Of a DNA stretch of 22,417 nt, positions 1 to 4,877 are shown one piece after another (the stretch's first letter is position 1; every line of letters starts with the position of its first letter). Where the stretch lies: positions 1-22,417 of the IMG/VR virus record IMGVR_UViG_3300032050_000878. The stretch is one strand, 5' to 3'. Origin of the DNA: a virus. Both the position numbers and the translations under genes were made by a program. The notes beneath the pieces were generated by a model. It ran no database searches. It had not been told where the DNA came from and saw only the letters and a program-made list of their open reading frames with translations.

Positions 1-1
1 A

Positions 2-592
2 AGAACTGGACTTGATGCATTATCAAGGCAAATTTATTGCATCCACAGGAACGTTAAAACGCAAAACGGATGGTCTAAAAAAATGACCATTCAAACAAGC
101 ATTGATGGATTCCGAGTAATCGCTGAACGTAGCGGAAACTATGGTGGACAAAGCGAACCAATCTTTGTAGAACAAGATGGGAAGTTAATTTCTTGTAAGG
201 TTTCAGTATTTAGATTTCACGGAGAAACAAGGTATGAAGCATCGGTAGGTGTGGCTTATTGGGATGAATATTGCCAAAGAACAAACGATGGCAAACCAAT
301 GGGTTTATGGGCAAAGATGCCACATACAATGTTAAGCAAAGTTGCAGAGGCATTAGCTTTGAGAAAGGCTTACCCACAAGATTTAAGCGGTCTTTACACA
401 GGCGATGAAATGGCACAATCAACAGAGGAAACCCCAGCCTATATTAAGACGCACGAAAACTTAGAGGACTTAGAGTTAGCGATTGATTTATGTATAAATA
501 CTACTGAATTAAGCCAACTTTATGCACTAAATAGCGAACTTGCAACTAAAGATGTAACTAAATTATTTACCAAGAAAAAACAAACTTTATGA
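2..592 (+). CDS. RecT/Bet-family single-strand annealing protein, N-terminus cut off by window edge
   Basis: This is probably the phage annealing protein that pairs complementary single strands during recombination and replication. The reading frame is open from base 2, and the codons before the ATG at 83 read RTGLDALSRQIYCIHRN, which fits the Bet-family pattern 'GLDPxxxQIYxIxR'. The ATG at 83 is therefore an internal methionine and the real start lies left of the window. Family-like stretches follow: MTIQTSIDGFRVIAERSGNY, W(A)KMPHTMLSKVAEALALRKAYP, and the closing LSGLYTGDEM. About 196 residues are visible; family members usually have 250-300, so roughly the first quarter is missing. The stop overlaps the next start by ATGA, so the two are probably translationally coupled. 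Family assignment is from motif recognition; no partner exonuclease can be seen in the window. Confidence 0.88.
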   Translation, partial: RTGLDALSRQIYCIHRNVKTQNGWSKKMTIQTSIDGFRVIAERSGNYGGQSEPIFVEQDGKLISCKVSVFRFHGETRYEASVGVAYWDEYCQRTNDGKPMGLWAKMPHTMLSKVAEALALRKAYPQDLSGLYTGDEMAQSTEETPAYIKTHENLEDLELAIDLCINTTELSQLYALNSELATKDVTKLFTKKKQTL

Positions 593-834
593 CACCAATA
601 AATAAACTATGGGATTTAAGAGAGAATGTTAAGTTCTGGAATTACAAAGTAGATACAAGCTACCCACATAACGCAAAGGAAATGATGGATAAGCTAAATG
701 CAGCTAAGGATGAACTTAAAAGACATAAACTAAGATATTTTCCAGAGTTATTAGACCAACCTAAAAGAAATTACATACCTTATAAAATGTTAGCTGATAA
801 ATTTGAGGTATTTGAAAACTATTTAAACGATTAA
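589..834 (+). CDS. small charged protein of unknown function
   Basis: I do not recognise this 81-residue protein. It is hydrophilic, rich in Lys, Asn and Asp, has no cysteine pair and no membrane segment, and is probably mostly helical (residues 20-50 look amphipathic). The start is fixed by the ATGA overlap with the recT-like gene. Its place directly after the annealing protein and before other early genes suggests a role in recombination or early takeover, but that is inference from position only. Confidence 0.7.
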   Translation: MTPINKLWDLRENVKFWNYKVDTSYPHNAKEMMDKLNAAKDELKRHKLRYFPELLDQPKRNYIPYKMLADKFEVFENYLND

Positions 835-836
835 TT

Positions 837-1004
837 ATGCCTTATTCAACTTGCTGCGGAGCATATACCGATATGGATGAAATTGGAATTTGTCCAGATT
901 GTTTAGAACATTGCGACTGGGAAGAAGAAGAAGATGAGGAGGATTTAGAACAAGATAGACAAAACGAAATAGCATTAGAACAAGAACAATTAAATAAACA
1001 TTAA
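837..1004 (+). CDS. 55-residue zinc-binding-like protein with acidic tail
   Basis: A short gene that starts 2 nt after the previous stop and reads MPYSTCCGAYTDMDEIGICP at its N-terminus. It has CC at residues 6-7, CPDC at 19-22 and a further Cys at 26, a pattern that could hold one zinc ion in a minimal zinc ribbon. From about residue 29 the protein becomes a run of Glu/Asp (EEEEDEED), then a Gln/Glu-rich helix to the C-terminus. The mix of a zinc knuckle and an acidic helix suggests protein binding or nucleic-acid mimicry, but no function can be named. Its tight fit between two genes and its non-random composition support it as real. Confidence 0.7.
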   Translation: MPYSTCCGAYTDMDEIGICPDCLEHCDWEEEEDEEDLEQDRQNEIALEQEQLNKH

Positions 1005-1014
1005 ACTTAAAACA

Positions 1015-1287
1015 ATGATTGTATTAAACATTTGCAAAGAGGAAATTAACTGGAAAGAAGCTAAAAACGGCAAACACTACGCAAACGTAGCTACCGACTT
1101 TTTAAAGCAACCAGATGAAAAAGGAAACACTCACACAGTATGGAATAACCAAACAATGGAGGAACGAGCAGAAAAAGCTAAGAAAAACTACTGTGGCAGA
1201 GGTAAGCAAGTTTCTTATAACGCACCAACAGGTAAAAAGGAATTTGCCGTAAACCAACAAGAAAGCGAGGACGATTTGCCCTTCTGA
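1015..1287 (+). CDS. small early protein with SSB-like C-terminal tip (DDLPF)
   Basis: This 90-residue protein ends ESEDDLPF. In bacterial SSB the last residues (typically DDxPF) are the peptide that recruits recombination and repair partners, so the ending is a recognisable mimic or remnant. The body (residues 9-60) has NGKHYANVATDF and a GNTHTVWNNQT segment resembling beta-strand stretches of small OB-fold proteins, then a Lys-rich part with CGRGKQVSYNAPTGKKEF. It is shorter than a normal SSB (about 110 residues for the OB fold alone), so I call it SSB-like rather than SSB. It lies 10 nt after the previous gene, near the annealing protein, a sensible place for an ssDNA-related function. Moderately sure of the gene, unsure of the fold. 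Confidence 0.72.
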   Translation: MIVLNICKEEINWKEAKNGKHYANVATDFLKQPDEKGNTHTVWNNQTMEERAEKAKKNYCGRGKQVSYNAPTGKKEFAVNQQESEDDLPF

Positions 1288-1298
1288 TATTAACCCCC

Positions 1299-1315
1299 AC
1301 GTTGGGCGACAACGT
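1299..1315 (+). promoter_or_regulatory. 6-bp hairpin in the leader of the HTH gene
   Basis: ACGTTG (1299-1304) and CAACGT (1310-1315) are exact inverted repeats around the loop GGCGA. The hairpin lies between the stop at 1287 and the HTH start at 1342. No T-run follows, so it is not a standard terminator. It could be an operator for the small HTH protein encoded next door, or an RNA structure in its leader. Function is not shown. Confidence 0.4.
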
Positions 1316-1341
1316 TAAGCGCAAATTTAAAACCTACAACT

Positions 1342-1536
1342 ATGAGCCAAAACCAACAAATTGCTAACTACCTAAATAAAGGTAGAAAATTAACCCCTAT
1401 TGATGCTTTAAACAAGTTCGGATGCTTTAGATTAGCAGCACGAATAGCAGACCTTAGAAACGATGGTATGAATATAAAAACTACCATTATTAAGCTAAAA
1501 AATAAGAAGCAAATAGCACAGTATTCGGTTAATTAA
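1342..1536 (+). CDS. small helix-turn-helix protein (HTH_39-like)
   Basis: A 64-residue protein that is essentially one winged-helix/HTH domain. Residues 7-25 (IANYLNKGRKLTPIDALNKF) and 26-45 (GCFRLAARIADLRNDGMNIK) fit the common phage pattern 'L..G..LTPxxAL..FG..RLAARIxxLR..G..I', seen in small helix-turn-helix proteins of phages and mobile elements. The remaining residues would form the wing. It is likely a DNA-binding regulator or accessory replication factor acting on phage DNA. It is followed by a TAnnTTTG promoter box that overlaps its stop region, so it could regulate that promoter; this is inference. The start has a normal A-rich upstream region. Confidence 0.8.
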   Translation: MSQNQQIANYLNKGRKLTPIDALNKFGCFRLAARIADLRNDGMNIKTTIIKLKNKKQIAQYSVN

Positions 1537-1538
1537 TG

Positions 1539-1546
1539 TAATTTTG
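1539..1546 (+). promoter_or_regulatory. TAnnTTTG (-7) promoter box upstream of the replication gene
   Basis: TAATTTTG matches the Bacteroidota primary-sigma -7 consensus TAnnTTTG. No TTG is visible at the expected -33 position (about 20 nt upstream), so the box is weaker than those at 3401 and 8319. Initiation a few bases downstream would put the 5' end at about 1550, where hairpin 1 of the leader begins. Confidence 0.45.
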
Positions 1547-1613
1547 TATTAGGTGTCGCATACCTATTAGCAACTTATTGCCCTTGATTTGAACCCCCAA
1601 TGCGACTGGGGGG
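1547..1613 (+). promoter_or_regulatory. structured leader: two hairpins with exactly complementary 7-nt loops (candidate kissing loop)
   Basis: Hairpin 1 pairs TAGGT (1550-1554) with ACCTA (1562-1566), with two further pairs beyond one mismatch, leaving loop GTCGCAT (1555-1561). Hairpin 2 pairs CCCCCA (1594-1599) with TGGGGG (1607-1612), leaving loop ATGCGAC (1600-1606). The two 7-nt loops are perfect reverse complements, so they could form a 7-bp loop-loop complex, or open into one long-range 7-bp stem. The arrangement lies between a TAnnTTTG box and the start of the replication gene, so it should be transcribed as that gene's leader. No T-run follows hairpin 2, so it is not a simple terminator. 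Folding is read by eye. Confidence 0.6.
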
Positions 1614-1620
1614 AATCTGA
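1600..1620 (+). other. possible six-codon leader ORF in hairpin 2
   Basis: ATG at 1600 opens a frame of six codons (MRLGGI) that ends with TGA at 1618-1620, and this stop overlaps the ATG at 1620 as TGATG. The start codon is in the loop of hairpin 2, so loop-loop pairing would mask it. This would couple leader translation to the 1620 start. Ribosome use of this ORF is not shown, and the downstream gene probably starts at 1638, so confidence is low. Confidence 0.2.
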
Positions 1621-1637
1621 TGGGGCTATTTTATTTT

Positions 1638-2363
1638 ATGGCAAAGAGATTTACAGACACAGAAAAGTGGAAAAAACCTTTTATAAGGTCTTTAAAAGCC
1701 CCTTACAAGCTACTTTGGTTATACATTTGTGATGACTGCGACCATTCTGGAATTTGGCAAGTTGATATAGAAGTTGCACAAATAAGGATTGGCGAAAAGT
1801 TAGATGAAAAAAAGGCATTAGAATATTTTATAGATAAGATAATACCATTAGAAAATAATACTAAATGGTTTATCCCAAGTTTTATTGAGTTCCAATATCC
1901 AAGCGGTTTAAGTGAAAACAACAAAGCGCATACAGGAATAATTAAAAATTTAGAAAGGTATAAAGAACAAATTGATAATTACAAGCCCCTTATAAGCCCC
2001 TTGCAAGGGGACAAGGATATGGTTATGGATAAGGTAATGGTTAAGGATAAGGTTAAGGTAATGGTAACAATGCCATTTGATAGCGAAGAATTTTTAAATT
2101 ATTGGGAAATGTGGAAGGAATTTAAAAGAAAACAATTTAAGTTTACATACGCTACTCCACAAAGCGAACAAGCAGCTTTAAAAGACTTGGTAAAACTATC
2201 AAATGGTGATGAACAAATTGCACTACAAATAATTGAACAATCATTAGCAAAAGGCTGGAAGGGTTTTTTTGCACTTAAAAACGAAACAAATGCAACAGGA
2301 ATTAGCTACAATCGCAAACCAACTTTTACAGAGCAGCAATCTAATGCCCTTAGAAATCTATAA
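1638..2363 (+). CDS. phage replication protein, DnaD/replisome-organizer-like
   Basis: Probably the phage replication initiator or organizer. The N-terminal part begins MAKRFTDTEKWKKPFIRSL, then LKAPYKLLWLYICDDCDHSG, a winged-helix-like block common to replication proteins of Bacteroidota phages. A hydrophilic linker (about residues 118-145) is made of alternating [D/V][K/M] pairs. The C-terminal part carries a 'YWEMWKEFKRKQFKF' block and a 'IIEQSLAKGWKGFFAL' block near the end, resembling DnaD-type C-terminal domains ('...xAIxxGWKGxF'). I chose the ATG at 1638 because the recognisable conserved sequence starts with MAKRF; an in-frame ATG at 1620 would add MGLFYF. The linker DNA itself looks like an origin. 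The next gene overlaps its 3' end, suggesting co-expression. Confidence 0.78.
   Translation: MAKRFTDTEKWKKPFIRSLKAPYKLLWLYICDDCDHSGIWQVDIEVAQIRIGEKLDEKKALEYFIDKIIPLENNTKWFIPSFIEFQYPSGLSENNKAHTGIIKNLERYKEQIDNYKPLISPLQGDKDMVMDKVMVKDKVKVMVTMPFDSEEFLNYWEMWKEFKRKQFKFTYATPQSEQAALKDLVKLSNGDEQIALQIIEQSLAKGWKGFFALKNETNATGISYNRKPTFTEQQSNALRNL
1983..2064 (+). repeat. origin-like cluster: direct repeats, two palindromes and nine phased hexamers inside the replication gene
   Basis: AAGCCCCTT occurs at 1983-1991 and 1994-2002. CTTATAAG (1989-1996) and CCCCTTGCAAGGGG (1997-2010) are perfect palindromes. From 2011 to 2064 follow nine hexamers of the type WWAWGG (first one ACAAGG) with GG at every sixth base. 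A third AAGCCCCTT is at 1696-1704, and the 15-mers at 1696 and 1983 match at 14 of 15 positions although they are read in different codon frames. The array encodes the alternating [D/V][K/M] linker. Phage origins inside initiator genes are known (lambda ori in O), so this is a reasonable origin candidate; slippage-prone coding repeat is the alternative. Confidence 0.5.
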
Positions 2364-3015
2364 TAAACTTGAACCAGATGAATTAAAGGTTGCAGTTGCT
2401 TTAGATACAATGAGTGTGGGTAGATGCTCACCAATTGAGGTAAAAGAACACCTTAAGACCTGTATTGCTTTAAGCGGATGTCAAACACCTACAATAGAGT
2501 TATTTCAGTTTTTATGCGAATTTGTTATTAAAAACTATGGGAACTTCAAACTAAAAGAACTTGGAGTAGCTTTTGAACTTTACGCAATGGGTAAATTATC
2601 GGTTGACAAAGCGATTATGTTTACCCCTAAATTCTTTGGGGATGTGATGGCTGCATATAAGCCGATAGCTTTGCAAGTAAGACAAAAGACCTATGTAGAA
2701 CCTAAACCAGTAGAGATACCTAAAATACAAGATGATGAAATTATTGAGGCATTGTACGAAAACTGGGAGAAGTCTGCTAAAAGAGGCTGGGAGTTGCTAA
2801 ATACTATGGCTTTTGATGTACTATGGAAACGTAAAGAACTAAACAAGGAAAATCTAAGCCAAGAGAAGGCAGACCAAATAAAGAAAAAGATTATAGCACA
2901 TTACAAGGTAATGGCTAAAACACCTAAAGACTTGGAGAAATTAAATAACGAAATATTTATCAAAAACGAGTGCAAAAGATATACTTTGTACTTATTTTTA
3001 CAAAACCAATTATAG
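2290..3015 (+). CDS. probable replication-associated protein (possible helicase loader), unrecognised family
   Basis: About 241 residues from ATG 2290. The protein is soluble and mostly helical, with no cysteine cluster and no Walker motif. Visible blocks are an N-terminal helical part (ELKVAVALDTMSVG), a middle block (GNFKLKELGVAFELYAMGKL, then FTPKFFGDVMAAYKPIALQ), and a charged C-terminal half. Proteins with a 'AFELxAxGKL...SxxFxxxVxxAY' middle often follow the initiator gene in Bacteroidota phages, which makes a replication or helicase-loading role plausible, but I cannot assign a family. It overlaps the previous gene by 74 nt. An ATG at 2344 would reduce the overlap to 20 nt; 2290 was preferred for its A-rich upstream sequence. 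A strong terminator begins one base after its stop. Confidence 0.72.
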   Translation: MQQELATIANQLLQSSNLMPLEIYNKLEPDELKVAVALDTMSVGRCSPIEVKEHLKTCIALSGCQTPTIELFQFLCEFVIKNYGNFKLKELGVAFELYAMGKLSVDKAIMFTPKFFGDVMAAYKPIALQVRQKTYVEPKPVEIPKIQDDEIIEALYENWEKSAKRGWELLNTMAFDVLWKRKELNKENLSQEKADQIKKKIIAHYKVMAKTPKDLEKLNNEIFIKNECKRYTLYLFLQNQL

Positions 3016-3077
3016 CCACCTCAAGAATTAAATATTTTTAACCAAGATAGTAATTAGGGAACTTGGGGTGGTTTTTT
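3016..3077 (+). terminator. Rho-independent terminator after the replication block
   Basis: CCACCTCAAG (3016-3025) pairs with CTTGGGGTGG (3062-3071) over 10 bp with one G-U pair, and AATTA/TAATT (3026-3030/3051-3055) extends the stem inside a long loop. Six T residues follow at 3072-3077. It begins directly after the stop at 3015 and ends the early operon. Confidence 0.85.
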
Positions 3078-3083
3078 AAACTT

Positions 3084-3203
3084 ATGAAACAATTAACATT
3101 TATTTACGAATTGCTAAAGTTTACGATTATCAGTGTTCCTTTAGCTTGTTGCATTTATTTAACTGCACATTTATACTTTGAATTAAAACGATTATTTAGA
3201 TGA
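3084..3203 (+). CDS. 39-residue single-span membrane protein
   Basis: A short gene just behind the terminator. It starts MKQLTFIYELLKF, continues with an uncharged stretch of about 20 residues (TIISVPLACCIYLTAHLYF, roughly residues 14-32) and ends ELKRLFR. This is one membrane helix with a basic C-terminus, consistent with an inner-membrane microprotein with the C-end in the cytoplasm. The TGA overlaps the next start by ATGA, which supports the gene. It has no recognisable family. Possible roles include a small lysis or superinfection-exclusion peptide, but nothing in the sequence distinguishes these. Confidence 0.6.
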   Translation: MKQLTFIYELLKFTIISVPLACCIYLTAHLYFELKRLFR

Positions 3204-3397
3204 CAGGAATAGACAACAACATTGAGGTTAAATTAATTTATTTAGATACAAAAGAAGAAATATGGTTTAGGTCAATAGCAAAGGCGATTAGGTTTTTAGG
3301 TACTGACTACAAAACGATAATGACCTATATGAACCCAATTAACAAAAAACGATACAAGCATAACGATAGATTATGTGTTGTTAGATTGAAAAAGTAA
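3200..3397 (+). CDS. small protein with possible DNA-binding helix, unknown function
   Basis: A 65-residue basic protein. The first part (EVKLIYLDTKEEIWFRSIAK) looks like a beta hairpin followed by the helix AIRFLGTDYKTIMTYM, ending with KKRYKHNDRLCVVRL. This layout ('strand, S-x-x-x-A-x-x-x-L-G, x-x-x-I') is reminiscent of NUMOD1-type small DNA-binding modules that accompany HNH nucleases, and a NinG-type nuclease is encoded 15 nt downstream. The resemblance is weak and I give it as a possibility only. The ATGA overlap with the membrane microprotein gene sets the start. Confidence 0.65.
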   Translation: MTGIDNNIEVKLIYLDTKEEIWFRSIAKAIRFLGTDYKTIMTYMNPINKKRYKHNDRLCVVRLKK

Positions 3398-3408
3398 CCC
3401 TAATTTTG
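3378..3408 (+). promoter_or_regulatory. Bacteroidota-type promoter directly before ninG
   Basis: TTG at 3378-3380, a 20-nt spacer, and TAATTTTG at 3401-3408 fit the TTG/TAnnTTTG arrangement of Bacteroidota promoters. Only CTTT separates the box from the ATG at 3413, so transcription would start at or within a few bases of the start codon. Confidence 0.65.
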
Positions 3409-3412
3409 CTTT

Positions 3413-3781
3413 ATGCCATTGATACCTTTACCCAAGTTGTTAGAAAAGACCCAAAAGGTAGTAAATGCGTATATAAGGAAACGAGATGAAGGGTTACCTT
3501 GTATTAGTTGCGGAAGCTATAATGGTAATCAAGCTGGACACTACTTTACAGTTAAAGGGTATTCGGCTTTAAGGTTTAACGAATGGAATATCCATTTACA
3601 ATGTGCTGGATGCAATATGTTTAAGCACGGCAACCAAGCAATGTACCGAATAGGACTTGTAGAAAGAATAGGTGAAAAAGCGGTGAAGGAGTTAGAGTTT
3701 GAAGCGGTAAACAATAGGCTAAAGAAATGGACAAGAGCAGAATTAATAGATTTAATAAATAAATATGGCGAAGCTAAGTAA
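3413..3781 (+). CDS. ninG: NinG/Rap-like recombination nuclease (short form)
   Basis: NinG (Rap) of lambda is a structure-specific nuclease that acts on recombination intermediates. The match is in 'YIRKRDEGLPCISCGSYNGN' (Cys30, Cys33), 'QAGHYF' (His43), 'ALRFNEWNIHLQCAGCNMFK' (Cys64, Cys67) and 'GNQAMYRIGLVERIG'. The two CxxC pairs and the AGHY...NxHxQC..CN motif give a treble-clef/HNH-like metal site. At 122 residues it is shorter than lambda NinG (about 200) because it lacks the N-terminal extension; the core is complete. The gene has its own promoter 4 nt upstream and overlaps the next small gene by 18 nt. With the RecT/Bet-like gene it suggests a phage recombination set. Family confidence is high; exact activity is inferred. 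Confidence 0.9.
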   Translation: MPLIPLPKLLEKTQKVVNAYIRKRDEGLPCISCGSYNGNQAGHYFTVKGYSALRFNEWNIHLQCAGCNMFKHGNQAMYRIGLVERIGEKAVKELEFEAVNNRLKKWTRAELIDLINKYGEAK

Positions 3782-3883
3782 CACAGGAAAAGTATCCTTT
3801 GGCAAAAGAAAGACTGGCAAATACAAAAAGACATCTGGTCCAAAGGACAAAGCAGTTAAACCTTATAACAGACAAGGTCGATG
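3764..3883 (+). CDS. 39-residue very basic protein
   Basis: The frame from ATG 3764 reads MAKLSNTGKVSFGKRKTGKY and continues lysine-rich to YNRQGR, with about a third of its residues Lys or Arg and a single acidic residue. Such a composition fits a small nucleic-acid-binding or ribosome-associated peptide. It overlaps the end of ninG by 18 nt in another frame and its TGA overlaps the next start by ATGA; this placement in an otherwise gapless run supports it. The RKTGKYKKTSGPKDK and closing RQGR pattern seems to be a recurrent small protein in phages of this group, but I know no function. Confidence 0.62.
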
Positions 3884-4072
3884 AAAGACACATACGGAAA
3901 GAAGCTATATACTTGTAAATGCGGTACAGTTACCGAAGGCTATGTATGGTTTGGTAAGATAAAAGAAACCCAATTTGAATGCACTAAGTGTGGCAAATGG
4001 GTAGGATATGAAAACTTAGAGAAGAAAGTAGATAGTATTATTTCAATACGAACACCAACAAAGAACCGATAA
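3881..4072 (+). CDS. 63-residue zinc-ribbon protein
   Basis: A small protein with one zinc ribbon: Cys12 and Cys14 (CKCG) and Cys34 and Cys37 (CTKCG), joined by about 20 residues with aromatic YVWFGK. This is the usual two-knuckle layout of a zinc-ribbon fold for binding nucleic acid or a protein partner. The C-terminal 25 residues are charged and carry no motif. It is linked on both sides by start-stop overlaps (ATGA before, TAATG after), so it is probably translated together with the basic peptide and the ParB-fold protein. The partner is unknown. Confidence 0.72.
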   Translation: MKDTYGKKLYTCKCGTVTEGYVWFGKIKETQFECTKCGKWVGYENLEKKVDSIISIRTPTKNR

Positions 4073-4506
4073 TGAACATCAACGAAATCAAACCTAATCC
4101 TAACAACCCAAGAAAGATTGATGGGGATGACTTTGCTAAGTTGGTTAAGTCTATTCAAGAAGACCCAAAGTTACTTGAAGCAAAGCCGTTAATCATAGAT
4201 GAGAACAATGTAATCTTAGGAGGTAACCAAAGGTATCGTGCTTGTTTAGAATTAGGAATCCAAGATGTACCTGTTATCAAAATGCCTAACTTAACAGAGA
4301 AAGAAAAAAAGAAATTACTTGTAATTGATAACACTCACTATGGAATGTGGGATATGGATATGTTAGCAAATGATGATTGGGAAGTTGGAGATTTATGCGA
4401 TTGGGGAATTAATGTTGATTTCTTAGTTCCAACAAATGAAGAACCAAAATCAATAGACAATACTAAAAAAGGAAAGGTTTGCCCTAATTGTGGCATATCT
4501 TTGTAA
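4072..4506 (+). CDS. ParB/sulfiredoxin-fold protein with terminal CPNC knuckle
   Basis: Residues 1-80 form a ParB N-terminal-like domain: NPNNPRKID near the start, PLIIDENNVILGGNQRYRAC (about 39-58; GGNQR at 50-54 takes the place of the GERR-type motif of chromosomal ParB) and a DVPVI strand. Phage proteins of this type often lie just before the terminase genes and may process or bind DNA; true ParB segregation is unlikely, as there is no parA and no helix-turn-helix part. Residues 80-130 are acidic with many Trp and Asp. The protein ends KVCPNCGISL, half of a zinc ribbon with a single CxxC (Cys137, Cys140). A second CxxC may come from a dimer mate, or the C-terminus is shortened. Function is inferred. 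Confidence 0.8.
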   Translation: MNINEIKPNPNNPRKIDGDDFAKLVKSIQEDPKLLEAKPLIIDENNVILGGNQRYRACLELGIQDVPVIKMPNLTEKEKKKLLVIDNTHYGMWDMDMLANDDWEVGDLCDWGINVDFLVPTNEEPKSIDNTKKGKVCPNCGISL

Positions 4507-4527
4507 TACAGGTAAAATACAGGTAAC
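4506..4527 (+). repeat. tandem 11-nt repeat before the small terminase gene
   Basis: ATACAGGTAAA (4506-4516) is repeated as ATACAGGTAAC (4517-4527), directly before ATG 4530 and immediately after the preceding stop. AGGTAA would be a weak ribosome-binding-like element in both copies. It might also be a packaging recognition site given the terminase position, but the sequence gives no direct support for that. Confidence 0.4.
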
Positions 4528-4529
4528 TT

Positions 4530-4877
4530 ATGGCATTCCCAAATATAGAAACACAATTCACTAAAGGAGTAAGCGGAAACCCTAATGGTAGACCTAAAGG
4601 TGTGCAAAATAGTAAGACTCGTTTACTTAGATTACTTGAATTAGTACAAAAGAAACGCAACCCAATAACAGGCGAAGAAGAAGATTTTACTGTACTTGAG
4701 TTAATGGATATGCAAATGATTAGCAAGGCATTGAAAGGCGACCAAAGAGCATACGAGGCAGTAGTAGATAGATTAGAAGGTAAACCAAAACAAACAACCG
4801 ACATTAACGCTGATGTTAGAGGTAATGTCCAAATTATAATAGAACCAGATGCAGGATGTGAACCAATTAAAGATTAG
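4530..4877 (+). CDS. small terminase subunit-like protein (DUF5681 type)
   Basis: Probable TerS, which selects phage DNA for packaging. The N-terminal segment FTKGVSGNPNGRPKGVQNSK (residues 10-29) is the hallmark of DUF5681 proteins, which in many phages lie just before the large terminase. The middle (residues 30-85) is helical and charged with ALKGDQRAYEAVVDRLEGKP, as in small terminase oligomerisation regions; the C-terminal 25 residues are short and acidic. It overlaps the large terminase gene by 29 nt, so translation is probably coupled. Assignment rests on the NPNGRPKG motif and gene order; no separate HTH motif is obvious. Confidence 0.83.
   Translation: MAFPNIETQFTKGVSGNPNGRPKGVQNSKTRLLRLLELVQKKRNPITGEEEDFTVLELMDMQMISKALKGDQRAYEAVVDRLEGKPKQTTDINADVRGNVQIIIEPDAGCEPIKD

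Noticed and set aside
83-592. RecT-like gene starting at ATG 83 as a complete gene
   Set aside because: The frame stays open to the left edge and the codons before 83 still match the Bet family, so 83 is an internal methionine.
1290-1320. Integron attC-like site (GTTAAGC at 1314-1320 fits GTTRRRY)
   Set aside because: No matching RYYYAAC core on the other side (TATTAAC fails at two positions), no cassette structure and no integrase in the window.
1581-1612. tRNA T-arm-like GGGGGTTCAAATC on the minus strand
   Set aside because: No acceptor stem, anticodon arm or D arm could be built around it; the G-run is explained by hairpin 2.
1594-1613. Hairpin 2 as a Rho-independent terminator
   Set aside because: No T-run follows on either strand; the loop complementarity to hairpin 1 is a better explanation.
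4484-4804. Minus-strand ORF of 106 codons over the terminase small subunit gene
   Set aside because: It is antisense to a well-supported gene, is Ser/Leu/Cys-rich as shadow frames here usually are, and has no family features.
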